This document shows, one piece after another, positions 7,287 to 13,447 of a stretch of 13,447 bases of DNA. Numbering within the stretch: position 1 is the stretch's first letter; each line of letters opens with the position of its first letter. A program made the translations under genes and the position numbers. The notes beneath the pieces are model-generated. The model searched no databases, was not told the DNA's origin, and was given only the letters and a program-made list of their open reading frames with translations. Source of the DNA: Gammaproteobacteria bacterium (lineage in GTDB: Bacteria; Pseudomonadota; Gammaproteobacteria; Xanthomonadales; Xanthomonadaceae); NCBI GenBank assembly GCA_026398715.1, contig JAPLSI010000131.1:1-13447 (forward strand), written 5' to 3'.

Positions 7287-9035
7287 TCAGGAAGCGTGCA
7301 AGCGCACCGACTCCGGATACGGCGGCACGTCCTCGAAACCGCCGGCGCGATAGCGTTCCTGCAGGGCTTGCCACCAGCGCACGTCGAAGATCTCGCCGTG
7401 CGCGGCCAGCAATGCCTCGCGCTGCGCCGGCGTCATGCCCAGGAAGCGCGGGAACTGTTCGGGGAAGACATCGTTCTCGCCCACGTAGTACCAGGCGCCG
7501 TGATGCATCTCTTCCTCGTCGTTGCGCGGTTCGGGCAAGCGGCGGAAGTGGCAATCGCTGACCAGGCACAACTCGTCGTAGTCGTAGAAGATGGCGCGGC
7601 CGTGGCGGGTGACGCCGAAGTTCTTCAGAAGCAGGTCGCCCGGGAAGATATTGCTGCGCGCCAGGTCCTTGATGGCCTGGCCGTAGTCCAGGATCGCGGC
7701 CAGCGCGAGGTCGTGCTCGACCTCCTTCACGTACAGGTTGAGCGGTCGCAGGCGGCGCTCGACGTAACAGTGGTGCACCACGATGTCATCGCCATCGGCG
7801 CTGACGGACTCCTTGCACTGGCCCAGCAGTTCATCCAGCAGCTCCGGGTCGAACTGCGCGCGCGGGAAGCGCAGGTGGCGGTATTCCTGGGCATCGATCA
7901 GGCGACCGACGCGGTCGTGCTTGAACACCAAAGAGTACTTATTACGGACATACTCGCGGTCGCTTTCTTTCGGGTAACCGAATTGGTCGCGGATCAGCTT
8001 GAACACCAGCGGGTACGAGGGCAGGGTGAATACCGCCATCACCATGCCGCGCTCGCCTTCGGCGTGCACCAGCGATTGCTCGGGATGCGCGGCCAGGTGG
8101 CTGAAGAAGTGCCGATAGCGTTCGGTCTTGCCCTGCTTGGCGCGGCCGAGCACGGTATAGATTTCATCCACGGCCTTGCGCGGCAGCAAGGTGCGCAGGA
8201 ACACCACCGCGTCGCCGACCGTGGCGAGGTCGGCGTGGAAATAGCTGTGCGTGTAACCAAACAAGACCGCCACGTGCTGGCGATTGACCAGCACGGCGTC
8301 CACGCGCAGGCCGGCGTCTTCATTCACCAGCGCAATCACGCAGGGCGAGTAGCGGTCGCGGCCGAACACGCGGCCGACCAGGTAGGCGCGCCGCTCGCGA
8401 TAGAAGACGGTGTCGAGCAATTCGATCGCCAGCACTTCCGGCTCGCCATCGCCGGCCACGCAGGCTTCCAGTTTTTTCGCCACTGCGGCGGCATCCGAGG
8501 CAAGGTTGGAATAGCCCACGGCGAAACGGTAGTCGCCCAGCAGGCGCTGCACCGTACCGACCAGGTCGCCCGACACTGCGTAACTGTGGCGCGCCACCGG
8601 ATGGGTGATGCGGTCGGTCGGCTCGATGTCCAGCGCGACGAACTCGATGTCCGGCGCCACGCCGCGGGTCTTGAAGAATCGCCGCGTCAGCGTGTTGAAG
8701 AAGGTCTTGTACAACTCCTGGTCCAGCAGCGGCGCGATCAGCTTTGCGTAGTGGTCGCGCACCGCGTTCCACAACACGCGGTCCTGCGCCTGGTCGCCCA
8801 GGTGCGCTTCCAACGCATGGGTGATCTCTCGGATGCATCGGTCGTAGAGTTCGATGCGGGCGACCGCATCGGTTCGGGCCGCGTGCCAGTCCCGGCTTTC
8901 GAAATGGCCGCGCGCGCGCCGCGTTATTTCGCCGAATCGGCGGTTGTAGTCGGCAAAGGCGTCGCGGATCGCCAGGGCACAGGCCTGGGCGCGGGTGGGT
9001 TCGGTGTTGCGCTGGGATTCCTGGCGAGGGCTCAT
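7287..9035 (-). CDS. aceK: Isocitrate dehydrogenase kinase/phosphatase
   Basis: A 582-aa full-length AceK (E. coli: 578 aa). This cytoplasmic bifunctional enzyme phosphorylates and dephosphorylates Icd, diverting isocitrate into the glyoxylate bypass during growth on acetate or fatty acids. Features match E. coli with an offset of about 10: ATP-loop AEGERGM (325-331), kinase Lys in [13 protein letters not shown] (K346), the phosphatase-essential Asp in [13 protein letters not shown] (D381), [14 protein letters not shown] (461-474, D467 and N472) and FYDYDE (483-488, D485). The N-terminal regulatory half is intact ([15 protein letters not shown], 107-121). In E. coli aceK ends the aceBAK operon; here it stands apart from aceBA and lies downstream of icd, separated by a small opposite-strand gene and a terminator. 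No Shine-Dalgarno precedes the ATG. A TAGCAT hexamer 9 nt upstream may be the -10 of a nearly leaderless promoter. A 614-aa plus-strand frame over this gene is a shadow. Confidence 0.97.
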   Translation of the reverse strand: MSPRQESQRNTEPTRAQACALAIRDAFADYNRRFGEITRRARGHFESRDWHAARTDAVARIELYDRCIREITHALEAHLGDQAQDRVLWNAVRDHYAKLIAPLLDQELYKTFFNTLTRRFFKTRGVAPDIEFVALDIEPTDRITHPVARHSYAVSGDLVGTVQRLLGDYRFAVGYSNLASDAAAVAKKLEACVAGDGEPEVLAIELLDTVFYRERRAYLVGRVFGRDRYSPCVIALVNEDAGLRVDAVLVNRQHVAVLFGYTHSYFHADLATVGDAVVFLRTLLPRKAVDEIYTVLGRAKQGKTERYRHFFSHLAAHPEQSLVHAEGERGMVMAVFTLPSYPLVFKLIRDQFGYPKESDREYVRNKYSLVFKHDRVGRLIDAQEYRHLRFPRAQFDPELLDELLGQCKESVSADGDDIVVHHCYVERRLRPLNLYVKEVEHDLALAAILDYGQAIKDLARSNIFPGDLLLKNFGVTRHGRAIFYDYDELCLVSDCHFRRLPEPRNDEEEMHHGAWYYVGENDVFPEQFPRFLGMTPAQREALLAAHGEIFDVRWWQALQERYRAGGFEDVPPYPESVRLHAS

Positions 9036-9044
9036 GGCCAGTCC

Positions 9045-9050
9045 ATGCTA
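9045..9050 (-). promoter_or_regulatory. Possible -10 element close to the aceK start
   Basis: TAGCAT on the minus strand ends 9 nt before the aceK ATG, leaving a leader of only about 2-3 nt if used. An upstream ATG inside it is followed almost at once by an in-frame stop, so it is not the gene start. There is no convincing -35, and this is weaker than the three exact 6-nt cases. Confidence 0.25.
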
Positions 9051-9082
9051 CTAGAGGAACGAAGCCTCCACGCGAAGCATTA

Positions 9083-9100
9083 AGCCCGCGTTCGCGGGCT
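9083..9100. repeat. Perfect 8-bp inverted repeat between divergent aceK and small-protein gene
   Basis: AGCCCGCG and CGCGGGCT (9083-9090 and 9093-9100) form a perfect inverted repeat around TT; as a hairpin it would more likely use 7 pairs and a GTTC loop. It sits in the 108-bp divergent spacer, about 50 bp from each start. It could be an operator, a REP-like element or a chance GC-rich palindrome. No second copy is seen in the window. Confidence 0.5.
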
Positions 9101-9143
9101 CTCCCGCAGTGTGGGTATCCAGACCCCGAGCGGAGCCGCAGCC

Positions 9144-9464
9144 ATGACCACCGTGATGAAGCCAGCCACGACCCCACCCATGCACGACGGCGAGGCGAAA
9201 CGCGAACAGATCACGCCGCGCCCCGGCAAGCCCGGGTCGTCCGGCTACGCCGAAACCAAGCCGTCCAAAGCCGCTGCGGTCAACGCGCCTGATCCGCTTG
9301 CCGCCGGCAACGAGGCCAGTCAGGTCGAGGCGACGCTGCCCGGCAAACCGGGCGAGGACGAAGACCCGGACAGCACCGAAGACCTGCCGCCCGGCGAGCA
9401 CAAGCGCGAGCCCATCGACGACCCCGACCCCGCCGACGCGCCGTTGCAGGTCCGTCGCGCATAA
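9144..9464 (+). CDS. Small disordered acidic/proline-rich hypothetical protein
   Basis: A 106-aa protein I cannot assign to a family. It is rich in Pro, Asp, Glu, Lys, Ala and Gly, and has no Cys, Trp or Phe and a single Tyr (Y35), so it is probably intrinsically disordered. It contains two diverged copies of a short motif, GEAKREQI (16-23) and GEHKREPI (84-91), and PGKPG twice (27-31 and 66-70). The stretch 70-98 is strongly acidic. There is no signal peptide or membrane helix. I chose the ATG at 9144 because GGAG lies 8 nt upstream; the frame opens at 9111 with residues unlike the rest. Its reality is supported by that site, by a coherent composition, and by the stop codon running directly into an intrinsic terminator. 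It lies between aceK and icd on the opposite strand. Any link to them is speculation. Confidence 0.72.
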   Translation: MTTVMKPATTPPMHDGEAKREQITPRPGKPGSSGYAETKPSKAAAVNAPDPLAAGNEASQVEATLPGKPGEDEDPDSTEDLPPGEHKREPIDDPDPADAPLQVRRA

Positions 9465-9507
9465 AAAAACGCGCCAGCCTGCTTGAGCAGACTGGCGCGT
9501 CGGTTTT
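9463..9507. terminator. Bidirectional intrinsic terminator shared by the small gene and icd
   Basis: The stem ACGCGCCAG/CTGGCGCGT (9469-9477 and 9492-9500) encloses an inner CTGC/GCAG stem with a TTGA tetraloop. On the minus strand seven A's at 9463-9469 become a U7 tract after the stem, giving icd a strong terminator. On the plus strand a shorter T4 (9504-9507) follows, for the small gene. The TAA stop of the small gene (9462-9464) overlaps the A-tract. Confidence 0.9.
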
Positions 9508-9523
9508 CCTGCCACGCTGACTC

Positions 9524-10852
<1,329 letters not shown>

Positions 10853-10858
10853 GGGTTG

Positions 10859-10864
10859 CTCCTC
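10859..10864 (-). promoter_or_regulatory. Ribosome binding site of icd
   Basis: GAGGAG on the minus strand lies 6 nt before the ATG at 10852. It is the strongest Shine-Dalgarno in the window, in keeping with a highly expressed TCA enzyme, and it fixes the start. Confidence 0.85.
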
Positions 10865-10890
10865 GATGATGCCACCGCCCATTGTCGCGG

Positions 10891-10908
10891 TTCCGGAGGT
10901 CGCCGGAA
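10891..10908. promoter_or_regulatory. Dyad TTCCGG-N6-CCGGAA in the icd divergent promoter region
   Basis: A perfect 6-bp inverted repeat with a 6-bp spacer lies 39-56 bp upstream of the icd start and 58-75 bp upstream of the start of the divergent DUF1579-like gene. Symmetry, spacing and position fit a dimeric regulator site controlling one or both genes. It could be a chance palindrome in GC-rich DNA; I do not recognise the site as that of a known regulator. Confidence 0.35.
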
Positions 10909-10965
10909 AGCAGCAGACGGCGCCACCGGCTAAGCTGGGCTGACCTTCCCCGGCTGGAGCCGGCC

Positions 10966-11514
10966 ATGCGCTCTGCAATCCTCCTTTTGGTGCTGCTGAT
11001 GTCCACCACGCCCGCCTCCGCCGACGAACCCAAGGCCCCGCCCAAGCGGCCGGTGCCGTGCTCGGCCGCCGAATTCCGCCAGTTCGACTTCTGGCTGGGC
11101 GAGTGGGAGGTGTTCGACCCTGCCGGCAAGCCGGTCGGCCAGAGCCGGATCGAGTCGATCTTGAATGGCTGTGTGATCGCCGAGCACTGGACCAGTGGCG
11201 GCAATCCGCCAGGCGCCGGCGACGGCAGGAGCTTCAACCTGTACAACGCCCAGACCGGGCAGTGGGAGCAGTTCTGGGTGGACGCCCAGGGCACGCGACT
11301 GGTGCTCAACGGCAACTTCGCCGCGGGCAGCATGGTGTTGTCCGGGCAGCAGCCCAAGCCCGACGCCAAGACCGGCGTCGCCCAGCGCGAGCGCATCACC
11401 TGGACGCCGAATGCGGACGGCAGCGTTCGCCAGTTGTGGGAATCGTCCGTGGACGACGGCAAGACCTGGACGATTGCCTTCGACGGCCAGTACCGACGCA
11501 AAGCCACGCCCTGA
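10966..11514 (+). CDS. Secreted DUF1579-like (lipocalin-like beta-barrel) protein
   Basis: A 182-aa protein with a clear Sec signal peptide ([19 protein letters not shown], cleavage after residue 19). The mature domain opens with the hallmark [15 protein letters not shown] (40-54), followed by [14 protein letters not shown] (62-75), [17 protein letters not shown] (90-106) and LVLNGNF. This pattern of short aromatic-rich beta strands is typical of DUF1579-like proteins, thought to bind small or hydrophobic ligands, with no established function. Two cysteines (C32, C69) could form a disulfide in the periplasm. The start at 10966 is chosen for the signal peptide and for GGAG 7-8 nt upstream; the frame is open 28 codons earlier, but that part is Arg-rich and would spoil the signal. 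It is divergent from icd, and its TGA directly abuts the GTG of the thioesterase-like gene, suggesting coupled translation. Confidence 0.85.
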   Translation: MRSAILLLVLLMSTTPASADEPKAPPKRPVPCSAAEFRQFDFWLGEWEVFDPAGKPVGQSRIESILNGCVIAEHWTSGGNPPGAGDGRSFNLYNAQTGQWEQFWVDAQGTRLVLNGNFAAGSMVLSGQQPKPDAKTGVAQRERITWTPNADGSVRQLWESSVDDGKTWTIAFDGQYRRKATP

Positions 11515-12075
11515 GTGAATCTCTACCTGCGCTTGCTGTGGGTGTTGTTGCGCGGGCACTGGCTGCCGGCGATGGCGTTGGGTGAACCCCTGGTGCAGCG
11601 CTGGCGCGTGTTGCCCAACGACCTGGACATCAACCTGCACATGAACAACGGCCGCTATCTGACGATGGTGGACCTGGCGCTGCTCGAGTGCTTCACTCGA
11701 ACGGGATTCCTGAAGGCAATGGTGAAGAACGGCTGGCGGCCGATGGCAGGCGGCGTGGTGATGAACTTCCGGCGCGGCCTGGACCTGTTCCAGCGCTACG
11801 AGTTGCGCTTCAACTGGCTGTGTTCGGACGAGCGCTGGAACTACATGGCGGTGGAGTTCGTGCGCAATGGCGTCGTGCATGCCGCCGGCATGATGCGAGG
11901 CGGCGCCGTCGGCCGCAACGGCATCATCCCGACCTCGCAATACCTGTCGAGCTTTCCCGAGGCGATGCATGAAGAACTGCAGCGCATGCTGGCGCGGCCC
12001 TTGACCGCCGACGTGCTGGCCTGGCGCGACTCGGATTCGGCGTTGATGAAACGCGTGCAAGGCGCGCGCGACTAG
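11515..12075 (+). CDS. Hotdog-fold acyl-CoA thioesterase-like protein
   Basis: A 186-aa protein resembling the 4HBT-type/THEM6-like thioesterase family. The signature is VLPNDLDINLHMNNGRYLTMVDLA (32-55), the family's D-x-H-x-NN-x-Y active-site helix region, preceded by a hydrophobic, possibly membrane-associating N-terminus (LYLRLLWVLL). A second block, GGVVMNFRRGLDLFQRYELR, forms the central strands. Such enzymes hydrolyse acyl-CoA thioesters in the cytoplasm; the substrate is not predictable here. The start is GTG at 11515, immediately after the TGA of the upstream gene with no gap and without its own clear Shine-Dalgarno inside the coupled junction. This argues for translational coupling. 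It converges on the cytochrome b561 gene with 29 bp between their stops. Confidence 0.85.
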   Translation: MNLYLRLLWVLLRGHWLPAMALGEPLVQRWRVLPNDLDINLHMNNGRYLTMVDLALLECFTRTGFLKAMVKNGWRPMAGGVVMNFRRGLDLFQRYELRFNWLCSDERWNYMAVEFVRNGVVHAAGMMRGGAVGRNGIIPTSQYLSSFPEAMHEELQRMLARPLTADVLAWRDSDSALMKRVQGARD

Positions 12076-12104
12076 GCCGCGCGAACAAGGCCGGGCGAAA
12101 TGGC

Positions 12105-12644
12105 TCAGGCCATCCGGCGCAGGGTGTCGTCGCGGCGGACGAAGTGGTGGTAGATCGCCGCCACGATGTGGAAGCCGATGACCCAGTAGAAGATTTCACC
12201 GACCTGGCCGTGCAGGTCTTCCATGGTCTTGGCCAAGAGTTCGTCCGGCGCGAGCAAGGCCGGTAGCGCGATGTCGGTGAACGGCAGGAACACCGACTTG
12301 CCGTCGAGCCAGGCAGTCGACAGCCCCATGATCGGCATCGCGATGAAGAACACATACAGCAGCACGTGCATCAGCGTGCCGATGCCCGCCTGCCAGCCAG
12401 GCAGGGCCGGCGTGATCGCCGGCGCGCCGAAGCGACGACGCTGCGCGATCCGCCACCAGGCCAGCACGAACACGGTCAGGCCGATCCAGAAATGCGACTG
12501 CACCATCACGTAGCGCCCGGTGCTGCCGCGTGCGAAGAAACCGCGCTGCTCGATGGCCAGGTAGCCCAGCGCGATCAGCACGGCCATCAGCCAATGCAAG
12601 CGGCGCAGGATCGGGGCGTAGCGGTTGGCATCTGCCATGGTCAT
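12105..12644 (-). CDS. Cytochrome b561 (CybB type)
   Basis: A 179-aa integral membrane di-haem cytochrome b561 of the bacterial type (E. coli CybB: 176 aa), which moves electrons from quinol across or within the inner membrane. Four helices are visible (about 15-30, 50-66, 90-110 and 150-168). Histidines H17, H51, H145 and H159 have the spacing expected of the four axial haem ligands; H93 is also in a helix. The start ATG at 12644 overlaps the upstream lipoprotein stop as ATGA, a classic coupled junction; MADANRY two codons later is an alternative. It is the last gene of the queF-lipoprotein-cytochrome cluster. No obvious terminator lies between it and the convergent thioesterase-like gene. 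Confidence 0.92.
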   Translation of the reverse strand: MTMADANRYAPILRRLHWLMAVLIALGYLAIEQRGFFARGSTGRYVMVQSHFWIGLTVFVLAWWRIAQRRRFGAPAITPALPGWQAGIGTLMHVLLYVFFIAMPIMGLSTAWLDGKSVFLPFTDIALPALLAPDELLAKTMEDLHGQVGEIFYWVIGFHIVAAIYHHFVRRDDTLRRMA

Positions 12645-13162
12645 TCCACCTTGAAGGTTCGCGTCTGCAGCGTGCTGCCGTTCACCGCGACCTGCAATTG
12701 ATACTCGCCCACGGGCCAGCCGGCGGGATTGGCGATGCTGAAGGTGGTGGCGGTCGCCGTGGTCGGCGCCAAGGGCTGCTCGGTTTCAGCCACCACGCTG
12801 CCGTCGGGCGCCAGCCATTTGGCCGACAGGCGCAGGCCGTCGTGCGCACCGGTGCTCAGCACCGAAGCGTGGATCTTGTCCGTGGGCGCGAAGGTGTCGG
12901 CATCGCCTACCACGATGCGCTCGGCATCCAGCGACGTGCCCAACAGCACCGACACCAGCTTGAAATCTCCCAGGTCCGGCGGCGGGGGCTGTGCGGTCGA
13001 AACAGCCGAGGCATCGACCTGGGCCGAATCGGCATCGTCCTCGCCTGAGGCCTGGCTGCCGTCGGCGTTGCCCGCAGGGCCCTTCTGGCAGGCGACCAGC
13101 AGTACGGCGAGCACGCTGCCGGCCAATAACGCGATCCGGCGCGACGACGGGCGGGGCAACAT
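12641..13162 (-). CDS. Predicted lipoprotein, function unknown
   Basis: A 173-aa protein starting with a basic n-region (PRPSSRR), a hydrophobic stretch (IALLAGSVLAVLL) and the lipobox LVAC at C25. It is thus a lipidated periplasmic or outer-membrane protein by signal peptidase II. After a low-complexity linker rich in Asp, Ala, Ser, Gln and Pro (about 26-64) comes a beta-rich domain. That domain includes LGTSLDAERIV, AKWLAPDGSVVAE and a C-terminal PAGWPVGEYQLQVAVNG, a pattern like Ig-like beta-sandwich modules. I do not recognise a function. The start is uncertain: the ATG at 13162 lies 5 nt after the queF stop, while a GTG at 13171 would overlap that stop as GTGA and add three residues. Its own stop overlaps the cytochrome b561 start. 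Confidence 0.82.
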   Translation of the reverse strand: MLPRPSSRRIALLAGSVLAVLLVACQKGPAGNADGSQASGEDDADSAQVDASAVSTAQPPPPDLGDFKLVSVLLGTSLDAERIVVGDADTFAPTDKIHASVLSTGAHDGLRLSAKWLAPDGSVVAETEQPLAPTTATATTFSIANPAGWPVGEYQLQVAVNGSTLQTRTFKVE

Positions 13163-13167
13163 GGTTT

Positions 13168-13447
13168 TCACTGGCGCGAGGTCCGTGTATTGCCGGGCAT
13201 CAGCCAGCCCGGAGTGGCGCGGAATGGATTGATGTCCAGCCCGCCGCGTCGAGTGTAGCGCGCATACACCGACAGGCGGGAGGGCAGGCATATTGCGAGG
13301 ACATCAACAAATATCCGCTCGACGCAGTGTTCGTGGAAATCATCATGCTCGCGATAGGAGACCAGATAGCGCAGCAGGACGTCGCGGCCCAGGCGCGGGC
13401 CCTGGTAGTGCAGTTGCACGCTGGCCCAGTCCGGCTGGCCGGTCACC
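13168..13447 (-). CDS. queF: NADPH-dependent 7-cyano-7-deazaguanine reductase, C-terminal part
   Basis: The last 92 complete codons of the gene are present; the 5' part lies beyond 13447. QueF reduces preQ0 to preQ1 in queuosine tRNA modification. The fragment matches the C-terminal half of E. coli QueF (long, tandem T-fold type): [13 protein letters not shown] (4-16), [23 protein letters not shown] (24-46) and the highly conserved ending [16 protein letters not shown] (61-76). The Asp of QPDW corresponds to the catalytic acid. By alignment, the catalytic Cys would sit two residues beyond the window edge, so it cannot be checked. The gene is followed by the lipoprotein with a 5-bp gap (or a 4-bp overlap if the GTG is used). 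Confidence 0.96.
   Translation of the reverse strand, partial: VTGQPDWASVQLHYQGPRLGRDVLLRYLVSYREHDDFHEHCVERIFVDVLAICLPSRLSVYARYTRRGGLDINPFRATPGWLMPGNTRTSRQ

Noticed and set aside
7171..7569. 133-codon upstream extension of the exported methyltransferase frame
   Set aside because: It runs into the 3' end of aceK in another frame; AGGAG plus a signal peptide at 7170 marks the real start.
7239..9083. 614-aa plus-strand open frame opposite aceK
   Set aside because: Exactly mirrors the AceK reading frame; composition (His, Gln, Val, Ala) is that of a reverse-complement shadow.

Overview
The window looks like an ordinary chromosomal stretch from a GC-rich gammaproteobacterium, most likely Xanthomonadales/Lysobacterales (Lysobacter/Xanthomonas-like). 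That is an inference from GC content, from codon bias strong enough to open long antisense reading frames, and from the gene complement: E. coli-type TatD, HrpB, RluE, AceK, NADP-Icd, the long QueF type and CybB. I see no phage, transposon, CRISPR, tRNA or rRNA signal. No stretch over 300 bases lacks a gene.

Left part (1-4397): a 5' part of tatD on the minus strand diverges from the helicase gene hrpB across only 73 bp. A small membrane-anchored protein with a basic Lys/Ala/Pro tail follows on the plus strand, then rluE (23S rRNA pseudouridine synthase) on the minus strand. tatD, hrpB and rluE each carry a TAGA(A/C)T hexamer exactly 6 nt before the start codon and no clear Shine-Dalgarno. This suggests leaderless transcripts.

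Middle (4455-9035): a half-size ABC exporter (plus) converges on a predicted exported SAM-methyltransferase-fold protein (minus). A perfect 17-bp hairpin separates them. Upstream of the methyltransferase on the same strand lies aceK, the bifunctional isocitrate dehydrogenase kinase/phosphatase.

Right-centre (9083-12075): a small disordered acidic/proline-rich protein (plus) and icd (minus) share a bidirectional intrinsic terminator. icd keeps the serine (S112) that matches the AceK phosphorylation site of E. coli Icd, so the window holds both the regulator and its substrate: the switch between the TCA cycle and the glyoxylate bypass. Divergent from icd is a secreted DUF1579-like protein, whose stop codon abuts the GTG start of a hotdog thioesterase-like gene.

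Right end (12105-13447): a tightly packed minus-strand cluster runs queF (3' part), a lipoprotein, then a cytochrome b561. The last junction is an ATGA overlap.

I found no convincing undescribed multi-gene system. The points most worth a second look are the repeated leaderless start module, the exported methyltransferase, the small protein between aceK and icd, the basic-tailed membrane protein, and the dyad upstream of icd.
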